Source: Clostridium sp. UBA701 (lineage in GTDB: Bacteria; Bacillota; Clostridia; Clostridiales; Clostridiaceae). From it: DNA of 27,280 bases. Below are positions 7,709 to 15,613 of this stretch, one piece after another. A program made the position numbers and the translations under genes. Position 1 is the first letter of the stretch. Each line of letters opens with the position of its first letter. Below the pieces are notes generated by a model, which was given only the letters and a program-made list of their open reading frames with translations, was not told the origin of the DNA and made no database searches. The stretch covers positions 1-27,280 of the forward strand of contig DBMJ01000006.1 in the NCBI GenBank assembly GCA_002298125.1, given 5' to 3'.

Positions 7709-9547
7709 ATGTTTCACAGTTTGAAAAATAAACTGACTTTTATGTATATGATGCTGGTGCTAATAATTGCAATGGTAGGTATAAATTCTGTAGTTAGACT
7801 ATACGCCCTAAACCGTGCCATAGATGGTCTTATGGTAGATAACTATAAGAGTATCAATGCTACAGCACAAATGCTTAATGATATTAATGATCAAAACAGC
7901 TTTATGATAGACTATATCCACACTCAGTCAAAAGAAGCTCTTAATAACTTCTCCTCCTGCAGCAACAATTTCTATAAGTTTTTAAACATTGAAGAGAACA
8001 ATATAACTGAAGGCGGGGAGCAAGAGCTTGCTAAGACTCTAGCTGCACAATACATGAACTATATGCAGCTTTGCACTCAAATTCCTCAATATAGAAGCAA
8101 AACAAGTACTGAGGAGACTGTAAACTATTATAATAGAGTGATTTTTCCCACATATAAAGAAATAACGGCTACCTTAAATAAAATATCCTCATTAAATGAA
8201 AAAGCCATGTTTGCAAATAAAGAAGGGGTGGAGGCAAGCTCTCGTTCTGCTACAGAATTTATACTTATTCTTTCAGTAGCTACAGTATTTATAGGCCTAG
8301 TTTTCTCAAGATATCTCATAAAACGATACACCTCTCCTATTTCTGAGCTTACAGAAAATATTAAAGCCATAAAGGAAGGAAACCTAAGTCAGCAGGTAAC
8401 CATAAAGACAAGAGATGAGATAGGCTTACTTGCTTCTGAATTCAATAATATGACAAAGCGGCTTAGCATTTACGAACAGAGCACCTCAGGAAAGCTATTA
8501 GCAGAAAAAAATCGTTCCCTTGCTATTGTAAAAAGCATTTCTGATCCTTTGGTTGTACTGGACTCTAGTTACAAGATAATATTGCTAAATAAGGCCTGTG
8601 AGGAATTTTTTAGTATTACAGAGGATCTTGCTCTAAATAAATATATACTTCTTTCCATTAGAAGCGCACCACTCTACGACCATATACTTGAGGTAATAGA
8701 AAAGAAGAGTGAAAATAATCAAAGGGTTATCTCCTTTCAGCATAATGAAAAGGACTATTTTTTTAATGTTATAGTCACTGCCGCTAAGGATGAAAGTGCA
8801 AAGATAAATGATATCGTAGTATTATTCCAAGACATAACAAAAATGAAGGAACTAGAAAAGCTAAAGACAAATTTTATTTCTACTATATCTCACGAATTTA
8901 AGACTCCTTTAAACTCCATAATGCTTGGAACCAGCCTCCTATTAAATGAGAATATAGGAGTGATAAATGAAAAGCAAATAGAAATAATTAAAGCTATGCA
9001 GGATGATGGAAATAAGTTAGCAGTGCTTGTTACAAACTTACTTCAATTATCTAAGATTGAATCTGATAAGTCCTTATTTCGCATGATGCCAAGCTCCATC
9101 CTCGGAATAATAAATGATTGCTATAGAAATTTTTATGATGAAGCTAGGCAAAAAGAAATTAATCTATATTATGAAATAGATGAAAATTTACCTAAAGTTG
9201 TGGTTGACGCAGAAAAGATAAGCTGGGTTATTAATAATCTTATATCTAATGCTCTTAGATTTACTAATGCTGGGGATGAAATAACCATAACAGCCCTGGT
9301 GGTTGATAGTAAAATGCAGATTTCAGTTAGAGATACCGGTATGGGAATCCCCCAAGATTATATAGATAAAATCTTTGATAAATTTGTACAGGTAAAGGGT
9401 TCTGACTTTGAAAGTAGAGGTACAGGCTTAGGGCTCTCCATTGCAAGGGAGATTATAGAGGCTCATGGGGAATCCATTTGGTGTGAAAGCAAGCTTGATA
9501 TGGGAAGTATTTTTTCTTTTACACTTCCACTAGTAGAAAAGGAATAA
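7709..9547 (+). CDS. Membrane sensor histidine kinase (HAMP-PAS)
   Basis: A 612-residue two-component sensor. Domains in order: membrane helix 1 (about 11-29), an extracytoplasmic helical domain (30-182) resembling a four-helix bundle, helix 2 (184-204), HAMP (205-256), PAS (about 268-375), HisKA with phospho-accepting His395 in TISHEFKTPLNS, and an ATPase domain. The ATPase domain has an N-box around NNLISNALRF (509-518), G1 DTGMGIP (542-548) and G2 GTGLGLS (571-577). AAAGGGTGA precedes ATG. It is followed after 15 nt by a response regulator gene and lies divergent from kdpFABC. It may supply the kinase activity missing from the short KdpD. That link is inference from position; the ligand is unknown. 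Confidence 0.9.
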   Translation: MFHSLKNKLTFMYMMLVLIIAMVGINSVVRLYALNRAIDGLMVDNYKSINATAQMLNDINDQNSFMIDYIHTQSKEALNNFSSCSNNFYKFLNIEENNITEGGEQELAKTLAAQYMNYMQLCTQIPQYRSKTSTEETVNYYNRVIFPTYKEITATLNKISSLNEKAMFANKEGVEASSRSATEFILILSVATVFIGLVFSRYLIKRYTSPISELTENIKAIKEGNLSQQVTIKTRDEIGLLASEFNNMTKRLSIYEQSTSGKLLAEKNRSLAIVKSISDPLVVLDSSYKIILLNKACEEFFSITEDLALNKYILLSIRSAPLYDHILEVIEKKSENNQRVISFQHNEKDYFFNVIVTAAKDESAKINDIVVLFQDITKMKELEKLKTNFISTISHEFKTPLNSIMLGTSLLLNENIGVINEKQIEIIKAMQDDGNKLAVLVTNLLQLSKIESDKSLFRMMPSSILGIINDCYRNFYDEARQKEINLYYEIDENLPKVVVDAEKISWVINNLISNALRFTNAGDEITITALVVDSKMQISVRDTGMGIPQDYIDKIFDKFVQVKGSDFESRGTGLGLSIAREIIEAHGESIWCESKLDMGSIFSFTLPLVEKE

Positions 9548-9562
9548 AAGAGGGTGATTTAT

Positions 9563-10141
9563 GTGAAAAGGATTTTGGTAGTAGATGATACCAAGAATAT
9601 TCGATTGTTACTTACCACCTGTTTAGAGCTAAATGGCTATAGTGTTGTAGCTGTTAACAATGCTGCAGCTGCTATAGAAATATTTAGTACTGAAAATATC
9701 GATTTGGTGTTTCTTGACATAAAGATGCCAGAAATAAGTGGAACAGAGCTTTTGAAAAAAATGAGAGGTATGGGACTTTTCATGCCTGTAGTTATAATGA
9801 CCGCCTTTGGTACTATAAAAAACGCTATAGATTGCACTCGACTAGGTGCTGTAGCTTATCTACAAAAGCCCTTTACTGCTGAAAAGGTTAAGTCTGTTTT
9901 AGAGGATTTAGACTACAGAGAAAATAGTGCCTCCCACACACTCTCTCAAATGCTATGCCTAAGCAGAGAGCTGATTGCAAATGATCACCTAGATGATGCC
10001 TTTCAGCTATTAAAAAAAGCCTTGTCCGAAAATCCATCCCAGGCAGAAATATATTATCTCCTCTCTCAGGTTTATGATAAAAAAGGTGATAAAAAACAAG
10101 CTGCTATATTCAGCAATATGGCAGAACAATTTAAAAAATGA
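9563..10141 (+). CDS. Response regulator with TPR-like tail, no DNA-binding domain
   Basis: A 192-residue protein with a complete receiver domain (about 1-118): acidic pair Asp8-Asp9, phospho-acceptor Asp52 in FLDIKMPE, Thr80 in MTAFG and Lys102 in QKPF. The remaining 75 residues are helical and contain two TPR-like repeats (LDDAFQLLKKALSENPSQAEIY at 143-164, then YYLLSQVYDKKGDKKQAAIF). No winged helix, HTH or enzyme domain is present, so it is not KdpE-like and probably signals through protein contact. GTG at 9563 is preferred because GAGGGTG lies 6 nt before it. An upstream GTG at 9554 would fall inside that site. It forms an operon with the kinase gene and has its own terminator. Confidence 0.88.
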   Translation: MKRILVVDDTKNIRLLLTTCLELNGYSVVAVNNAAAAIEIFSTENIDLVFLDIKMPEISGTELLKKMRGMGLFMPVVIMTAFGTIKNAIDCTRLGAVAYLQKPFTAEKVKSVLEDLDYRENSASHTLSQMLCLSRELIANDHLDDAFQLLKKALSENPSQAEIYYLLSQVYDKKGDKKQAAIFSNMAEQFKK

Positions 10142-10157
10142 GCATTGCTCATTTTTT
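10133..10157. terminator. Bidirectional terminator
   Basis: AAAAAATGAGC (10133-10143) and GCTCATTTTTT (10147-10157) form a perfect 11-bp stem with loop ATT. It overlaps the stop codon of the response regulator gene and lies directly after the stop of the convergent phosphoesterase gene, so it serves both. Confidence 0.9.
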
Positions 10158-10159
10158 AT

Positions 10160-10975
10160 TTATGGGCAGTGATAAAGAGTCACTATTACTATCTCCGGAG
10201 GGTTTAAAATCCTAACTGGAGCAATACTATTTCCAAGTCCTCGACTTACCACCAGTCTTGAGGTATTCTTCTCATAAACTCCAGCGGTATATTGAGGCAG
10301 AAGCCCTTGGTCTGGAGCTATAAGTCCTCCTAATCCTGGTATACGTATCTGTCCCCCATGAGCATGGCCACTAAAGGTAATGTCTATCCCTGCTTCTGCA
10401 TATTGCATAAAGAGCTCAGGATGGTGAGCCAGTAAAATATTGAACTCATCTCTATTGGCTTTTAAGTGCTGTTTTACCTCCTCACTTCTTCTGTAATTCT
10501 TAAGTCCCAGGATATTTATATAGCTTTTCCCCATTTCAAGCTTTGCAGTTTTATCTTCCAATATCATTACACCCATATCTACTAATTCCTTTTTCAACTC
10601 TTTGTATCTAACGTTACTCTCCTCGTGATTCCCAGGAACAAAATATACGGGTGCTATCTTCGTGAGCCCCTGCACAAGATTTTTTGAGGGTGTAAAGTCC
10701 ACATCACCTCTATCTATCATATCCCCTGTGAAGACAATTATTGAAGGCTTTTCACTTTTTACGGCCTCTAGTAGAGCCTGCTGGTTCTTTCCAAAGCTCT
10801 TATTATGTAAATCACTTAGCTGTAATATCCTATAACCATTGAAGTCTTCATCTATTTTAGGCGAATTAATTACTATTTTCTTTACAGTAAGTCTGTTATT
10901 ATCATAGCAGGTTAAAGCTGCCAAAATTGCTATTATAACTAATATTAATAAAAGTTTATACCTCTTCTTTTTCAT
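10160..10975 (-). CDS. Membrane-anchored metallophosphoesterase (YkuE/YaeI type)
   Basis: A 271-residue calcineurin-like phosphoesterase. An N-terminal anchor (MKKKRYK then hydrophobic 8-23) is followed by the metal-binding motifs in canonical order: DLH (Asp55, His57), GDMIDRG (84-90), GNHE (115-118), HHP (184-186) and GHAHGGQ (203-209). This places the catalytic domain outside the membrane, or on its surface. The family includes B. subtilis YkuE and E. coli YaeI; the natural substrate is not established from sequence. It is transcribed alone. The weak upstream region (10976-11149) shows no clear promoter for either strand. Confidence 0.9.
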   Translation of the reverse strand: MKKKRYKLLLILVIIAILAALTCYDNNRLTVKKIVINSPKIDEDFNGYRILQLSDLHNKSFGKNQQALLEAVKSEKPSIIVFTGDMIDRGDVDFTPSKNLVQGLTKIAPVYFVPGNHEESNVRYKELKKELVDMGVMILEDKTAKLEMGKSYINILGLKNYRRSEEVKQHLKANRDEFNILLAHHPELFMQYAEAGIDITFSGHAHGGQIRIPGLGGLIAPDQGLLPQYTAGVYEKNTSRLVVSRGLGNSIAPVRILNPPEIVIVTLYHCP

Positions 10976-11149
10976 ATCGCTACCTCAACATACTAATAAT
11001 AAAACTTACTATCATTTTAAAGAAATATATTGTAATATTCAACCTGTTAAATTACCATTATTTTCATGGGTTAAAAAGTAGACTATATGTGCCAACTGGA
11101 GTAAAATTAAAGTGCAGAGTTTACTTTACAAAATAAAGGAGGAAATTTC

Positions 11150-12163
11150 ATGGAGCTTTCAGATTTAGAAATTTCAAAGATGGGACGGGACCATAAGCCT
11201 GAGAATTTAAGAACGTTAATAGTAGCAGTTATTTTACTACTATTAGGTCTAATAGTAGCAGGTATTCGATATATAGATTTTCTCACTTATTTTGGTATAA
11301 AGAAGGTATCGCTATGGACAAGTTTTAGTGGTACTGACTTTACTGGTGAGTTTTTAGTAGTACTCACACTGACTATAATGATAGGAATTTTCTCCTCTAG
11401 AAAATTTAAGGCCTTGCTTTTATTAGCTTTTATCTATTTTGTGATTTCAACAGGAATGCTGGTATTTAAAGGTGTAGAGTTTGCAGGAGATATAAAAAGG
11501 CTTAAAGCTGTTGGCAGCGATATTAAAATAATGGCTGAAAAGGCTACTAAGAATGAGGATATAAATGGTTTTCTTGGAAATACAAATAAATATGGTAAGT
11601 TTACTATACTTATGGACTCTAGTCATGAAATGATAGTTAGCTCCAAAAATAGAGTTTCTACTCTTAATAATCAGATACAAGCTTTAAATACAAAATATCA
11701 AATAACTCCAATGGCTTTTAAGGATTTGCCAAGCATAGCTAATATCCAGCAGGGAATGAGAGAGTATCGAAACGTTTTGTATAGTGAGCAAAGTCTCTAC
11801 TTTAAGGACTTAGACCTATATATTTCTGAGATAGGCCGTTCAAATCTTCCCTCAGCTGTTAAAGCTCCTCTGCTAGAACAGCTTAGAAATTACAAAAATC
11901 AGGTTGATGCCCAGTATAATGAGTATAATACTGCAGCTGATGCCAACTTTGCCAAAATTAATGAGTACTGTGAATTCTTTAAGAAACGACAAGGTAAATA
12001 CTCCATTAAGAATAATAACTTTGTATTTCAAACTCCCACTGATCTAGCTGAATTTCAGAGAATAACTAATGAGCTAGGTGCTACAGGCGCTAAGGTTCAG
12101 GAGGAGCTTCAAAAGCTTCAGCAGAAAATCAACTCCTATCAATCTAGCACCATAGATATATAA
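11150..12163 (+). CDS. Unrecognised membrane protein with long coiled-coil domain
   Basis: A 337-residue protein I cannot assign. After a polar 20-residue start come three hydrophobic helices (about 22-45, 64-82 and 86-107). A roughly 230-residue hydrophilic region follows that is rich in Gln, Asn, Lys and Glu with heptad-like stretches (for example 166-185 and 310-332). Those features suggest a coiled-coil or spectrin-like helical domain. With three spans and a polar N-terminus the topology of the tail is ambiguous. AAAGGAGG lies 7 nt before ATG, so it is well translated. It is monocistronic with its own terminator. Expression signals and length argue for a real gene, perhaps an envelope or scaffold protein. 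Confidence 0.75.
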   Translation: MELSDLEISKMGRDHKPENLRTLIVAVILLLLGLIVAGIRYIDFLTYFGIKKVSLWTSFSGTDFTGEFLVVLTLTIMIGIFSSRKFKALLLLAFIYFVISTGMLVFKGVEFAGDIKRLKAVGSDIKIMAEKATKNEDINGFLGNTNKYGKFTILMDSSHEMIVSSKNRVSTLNNQIQALNTKYQITPMAFKDLPSIANIQQGMREYRNVLYSEQSLYFKDLDLYISEIGRSNLPSAVKAPLLEQLRNYKNQVDAQYNEYNTAADANFAKINEYCEFFKKRQGKYSIKNNNFVFQTPTDLAEFQRITNELGATGAKVQEELQKLQQKINSYQSSTIDI

Positions 12164-12167
12164 AGTG

Positions 12168-12213
12168 AAAGTAACCTTCAGGAGGAGCTTTAGTTCCGCT
12201 TGGAGGTTACTTT
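12168..12213 (+). terminator. Long hairpin terminator
   Basis: AAAGTAACCT (12168-12177) pairs with AGGTTACTTT (12204-12213). Pairing continues inward almost to a TTTA loop, and TTATTAAAA follows. It lies 5 nt after the plus-strand stop. The inner arms are G-rich and include G-U pairs. It may also stop the convergent DUF3343 transcript, though the minus-strand T-run is poor. Confidence 0.7.
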
Positions 12214-12254
12214 ATTAAAATTTGAACATATATTACTGCCTAGAGGACTTAATC

Positions 12255-12488
12255 TTATTCTTCATAAATCAACTGATAATCTCTGTCTTTTGAGATAAAT
12301 ATCTTTTCCACGTCCTCATTTACTAAATCGCTTATCTGCCCATCAAACTCAAATCTTACCCCTATACCGCAGTTAGAGGTTAATTTCCTTGGAACAGGTA
12401 TGGTCTGAGCTTTTATGCTGTCTTGTTGAAGCTCTTTATGAAATCTGATAGCCCCCCAATGAGTATGAAATACTGCTACATACTCCAT
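12255..12488 (-). CDS. DUF3343 protein, putative Se/S carrier-like
   Basis: A 77-residue protein that resembles the DUF3343 family: N-terminal VAVFHTHWGAIRFHKEL, central IPVPRKLTSNCGIGVRF with a conserved Cys40, then an acidic C-terminus. This family is often found as the C-terminal part of, or next to, YedF/TusA-like proteins and is thought to carry sulfur or selenium. Here the start codon directly follows the TAA of the TusA-like gene with only a weak ribosome site (AAGAG), which suggests coupled translation. It is the last gene of the yedE-tusA unit. Family assignment comes from pattern recognition; biochemical function is unproven. Confidence 0.75.
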   Translation of the reverse strand: MEYVAVFHTHWGAIRFHKELQQDSIKAQTIPVPRKLTSNCGIGVRFEFDGQISDLVNEDVEKIFISKDRDYQLIYEE

Positions 12489-12695
12489 TTATTTATGAGC
12501 TCTTAAAATAAAATCTTCTTGGTATTCCTCTATGTTTACACCATATCCTAAATTTGTCATAAACCTCAGAACATTATTTTTAGCAGTAACATTGTCTACA
12601 ATTACTTCTATTCCTTCTGGATTATCGCTTAAAGCTTTTTTAGCCATAAGAACTGGTTGAGGACATGACATCCCCCTTGCATCAATTTGCTTCAA
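12489..12695 (-). CDS. TusA/YedF-family sulfur (selenium) carrier
   Basis: A 68-residue SirA/TusA-fold protein with the signature CPxP loop (RGMSCPQPV, active Cys11) and the family spacing through VIVDN and GYGVNIEE. Such proteins accept persulfide, and in YedF-type members possibly selenide, on the cysteine. The start is TTG: the only good ribosome site (AAAGGAG) lies 9 nt before this codon, and no ATG or GTG is available in frame. It overlaps the end of yedE by 14 nt, showing translational coupling. Pairing with YedE and DUF3343 argues for the YedF branch over tRNA-thiolation TusA. Confidence 0.85.
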   Translation of the reverse strand: MKQIDARGMSCPQPVLMAKKALSDNPEGIEVIVDNVTAKNNVLRFMTNLGYGVNIEEYQEDFILRAHK

Positions 12696-13770
12696 CCTTC
12701 ACATCTCCTTTCAATTTAACAGCAGCCTTTCTTTCCATATTAAATAAAGAAATTAATGCCACAATAACAAAAGCGATGACAACAGCTACCTTGCCGTTAG
12801 GTGTTGGTCCCTTGGCACTAGATGCCAGACTAAAGTTATGAACAAAAGCTCCTCCTACAGTCATTCCAAGTACAGTTATAACTGAATCTATATTACCTTC
12901 TCCAGATAAAACAAGCTGTCTAAAGGGGCATCCTCCAAGGAGTACTGAAGCCCATCCTGCCAAAGCCATACCTAAAAAGTTCCAAACCCCATCTGTATGA
13001 GCTATTGGTTGTCCTGCAAATCCTAACTTAAAGTAACCAAATGCTAGATTTCCAATTAGAGCTACCACGAATATAGCTATAAACCCAGAAATTAGATATC
13101 CATCCTTAAAGAGAATTAGATCTCTTATTCCCCCTACCATACACATTCTGCTTCTTTGAGCTAGAAGTCCTATTATCAAGCCAGCAGCCAGAGATATATA
13201 AATAGGAGCAGCATTTGAACCAGGTGCCTTTTTGCTAAAGAATATAAAGGCAGGTGCTGCTACCAATAATATTATTAGTCCTACATTTATTGCCGGAAAA
13301 ATGTACCCTTCAAAGCTGTTCAGCTTATAACTCCTCTTTAAACTAAAGCCTTTGTTCAAGAATACTATACCCACTCCTATTCCTGCAACAAAACCAGCAA
13401 GTCCTAGTATTGCATTTAAATCTCCCCCTGCAAGTCTAAGTATCATTCTCAGTGGACATCCTAAGAACATCAATGCCCCCACCATAACAATGAAGCCTAG
13501 TACAAATCTAGTGAGCGGAGAGGAACCCCCTCTGGTAGAAAACTCCTTTGTTCCTAATGAAATTAAAAATGCACCTAATACAATACCGATGATTTCTGGT
13601 CTGATATACTGTACTACCTCAGCCCTGTGAAGCCCAAGAGCACCAGCAGTATCTCTTATAAAGCATGCCACACATACCCCCATGTTCTTTGGATTACCAA
13701 AATACACAAGTAATACAGCTAGCAAACCTATAACTGCGCCAGTTAGTATAATCCCCCACTTGTTTTTCAT
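12682..13770 (-). CDS. yedE: YeeE/YedE-family transporter (selenium-linked YedE type)
   Basis: A 362-residue polytopic membrane protein, about ten spans, built as two YeeE/YedE repeats. Diagnostic cysteine motifs: GVCVAC (31-36), GCPLR (104-108), RSRMC (206-210) and GGCPFR (279-284). YeeE proteins carry thiosulfate through conserved cysteines. Members paired with YedF/TusA and DUF3343 track with selenium use in comparative genomics and are suspected Se-compound transporters. ATG at 13770 is chosen because GGGAGGT lies 7 nt upstream. An in-frame ATG at 13800 would place that site inside the coding region. First gene of a three-gene operon. Confidence 0.88.
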   Translation of the reverse strand: MKNKWGIILTGAVIGLLAVLLVYFGNPKNMGVCVACFIRDTAGALGLHRAEVVQYIRPEIIGIVLGAFLISLGTKEFSTRGGSSPLTRFVLGFIVMVGALMFLGCPLRMILRLAGGDLNAILGLAGFVAGIGVGIVFLNKGFSLKRSYKLNSFEGYIFPAINVGLIILLVAAPAFIFFSKKAPGSNAAPIYISLAAGLIIGLLAQRSRMCMVGGIRDLILFKDGYLISGFIAIFVVALIGNLAFGYFKLGFAGQPIAHTDGVWNFLGMALAGWASVLLGGCPFRQLVLSGEGNIDSVITVLGMTVGGAFVHNFSLASSAKGPTPNGKVAVVIAFVIVALISLFNMERKAAVKLKGDVKVEAN

Positions 13771-13905
13771 GTGTAATACCTCCCTATAGTTATTTTCCAC
13801 CTTTATGGTAACATGTCTATTTCTTTATGTTAAATAGTTAATATAAATACAAATGCCATATTTTATATAATTTTTCTATATAGGAATATACAGTGCAAAT
13901 GAAAA

Positions 13906-13941
13906 AACCACACAAAGATAGATTGTTATCTTTGTGTGGTT
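13906..13941 (-). terminator. Strong terminator of the catabolic operon
   Basis: AACCACACAAAGATA (13906-13920) and its exact complement (13927-13941) form a 15-bp stem with a 6-nt loop, followed on the minus strand by TTTTTTC. It ends transcription coming from the FGGY kinase gene before the yedE operon. The flanking 13771-13905 should hold the yedE promoter, but I found no well-spaced pair of hexamers. Confidence 0.9.
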
Positions 13942-13960
13942 ATGTTTAATTATTAACAAG

Positions 13961-14026
13961 GTTTTCAGCTTCATGTGAAGCTTTAGACTTCTTGTGGAGT
14001 TTTAGATTCTAGCTGAAGCTTAGAAC
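13961..14026. repeat. Degenerate tandem repeat, about 19-nt period
   Basis: Downstream of the kinase stop are consecutive related units: TTCATGTGAAGCTTTAGAC (13970-13988), TTCTTGTGGAGTTTTAGAT (13989-14007) and a weaker third copy with GCTGAAGCTTAGAAC (to 14025), plus a partial copy before them. The first two differ at four positions. It is noncoding by every frame I checked. The function is unknown. Confidence 0.55.
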
Positions 14027-14069
14027 TATTATCCAGGGTTACTTTGAAAAATGAAACAAATGTCCTTTA

Positions 14070-15593
14070 TCAGATGTTGTTTAAAGCTTTCATATCTTCA
14101 CTCAAATGCTTGTACACAGAGTGATATAGCTTATAATACTTACTATACAGCTCATGAGCATCAGGATTTGGCAATACCTTTTCATCCATTAGTTGCCATC
14201 TATTAACATCGTCATAAGTAAGGCAGCCCGTTCCTATACCTGCCAATATAACGTCGCCTAAATTTGCTTCAACATCATTAAGCGGACAAACTACTGCGTA
14301 GCCTGTAACATCTGCTATGACTTGCCTCCAAAGCTTTGACTTTGCAACACCGCCTGCAACTAATATATAATCTCCCAAATCAGTATTGGTGCTTTCCATT
14401 GAGTGACGTAGTGAATATGCCACCGCTTCGAGGAAAGCTCTGTATATATGTGCTTTGGTATGAGAAAGACTCAAGCCTACAATAGTACCCCTGGCATTAG
14501 TATCCCATACCGGACTTCTTTCCCCCATAAAGTATGGAAGTACTATAAGCCCCTCACTGCCAGGAGCTATATCTGCTGCTGCCTTATCAAGAGCCTTATA
14601 AGCATTCTCGCCGCCCTGCTTTTCAATTTGTTTTTCCTCTTGAGCAAAATTATCACGAAACCACTTGATTAGAGCACCTGCCGTTGCTGCACCGCCAAAA
14701 GAATAGGATAGCTTCTTGGCATCCTTAACATATGGCATCTCGATAAGTCCTTTTGCACTGATTGGCTTATCGTGAACCAGCGCTGCACACATTGAGGTGC
14801 CAATAACCGCTGCATACTGTCCTGGTTCAAATATTCCAAGTCCAAAGGTGGCTACTACGCAGTCTACTCCGCCAGCACAGACAGGAGTGCCTTCTATCAG
14901 CCCAAGCTCCTCCGCTGCTTCTTTTGTAATTCTTCCCACTATATCACTAGATTCCACTATGCGTTCTGGCATCATACTGAGCGGGATTCCCATAGCGTCC
15001 AGCATTTCCTTGGACCAAGCTCGCTTTTCTTCATTAAATATTCCGCCGATGTTCCCTGCGGAGGAGTAATCCACAGCAATCTCTCCCGTAAGCTTATATA
15101 TAGCGTAAGCATTTGGTGGCAGGAACAGCTTTGTCTTTGACCAATTCTCAGGCTCATTGTCTTTAATCCAAAGTATCTTAGTATATCCGTAATAGGGGTC
15201 TGTACCATTATGGGTAATCTCATATAATCTTTCCTTGCCAATATTTTCAATTACCCACTTTCCCTGCTCAGCTGCTCGTCTGTCCATCCATATAATACAT
15301 GGACGCACAGGCTTTATGTTCTCATCCACAGGAATACCTGAACCGCCATATAGTCCGCTTATACATATGCCTTTAATGTTCTCAGGAGCACATCCGGATT
15401 TCGCCACGGCATTCTTTATAGATGCCTTAACAGCTTCTACCCATACCTCTGGCCACTGCTCAGCCCACAATGCCTTTGGCGTCAGTACATCATACTCCTG
15501 AAGGTCAGATGCAATAAGCTTCCCATCGGTGCTCATTATTATAGTTTTAGTCCCTGAGGTACCTATATCAGTTCCAATCAGATAGCTTGTCAT
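14070..15593 (-). CDS. FGGY-family carbohydrate kinase (xylulokinase-like)
   Basis: A 507-residue sugar kinase of the xylulokinase/gluconokinase/glycerol kinase fold. The N-terminal phosphate loop is GTDIGTSGTKT (7-17), substrate-site WMDRR is at 102-106, the catalytic Asp244 sits in GGVDCVVATFGLG, and the C-terminal adenosine motif is VAGGVAKS. Length is typical. GAGGAGG lies 6 nt before ATG, and the gap to the upstream dehydrogenase is only 20 nt. As last gene of the five-gene operon it probably phosphorylates the keto product of that dehydrogenase, such as a ketose or erythrulose-like sugar. The true substrate cannot be told; annotation as XylB would overreach. Confidence 0.9.
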   Translation of the reverse strand: MTSYLIGTDIGTSGTKTIIMSTDGKLIASDLQEYDVLTPKALWAEQWPEVWVEAVKASIKNAVAKSGCAPENIKGICISGLYGGSGIPVDENIKPVRPCIIWMDRRAAEQGKWVIENIGKERLYEITHNGTDPYYGYTKILWIKDNEPENWSKTKLFLPPNAYAIYKLTGEIAVDYSSAGNIGGIFNEEKRAWSKEMLDAMGIPLSMMPERIVESSDIVGRITKEAAEELGLIEGTPVCAGGVDCVVATFGLGIFEPGQYAAVIGTSMCAALVHDKPISAKGLIEMPYVKDAKKLSYSFGGAATAGALIKWFRDNFAQEEKQIEKQGGENAYKALDKAAADIAPGSEGLIVLPYFMGERSPVWDTNARGTIVGLSLSHTKAHIYRAFLEAVAYSLRHSMESTNTDLGDYILVAGGVAKSKLWRQVIADVTGYAVVCPLNDVEANLGDVILAGIGTGCLTYDDVNRWQLMDEKVLPNPDAHELYSKYYKLYHSVYKHLSEDMKALNNI

Positions 15594-15613
15594 GCTTGCT
15601 CCTCCTCTTATAC

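Noticed and set aside
9554..9562. GTG at 9554 as the response regulator start
   Set aside because: It lies within the GAGGGTG ribosome site. GTG at 9563 has correct spacing and gives the usual KRILVVDD start of receiver domains.
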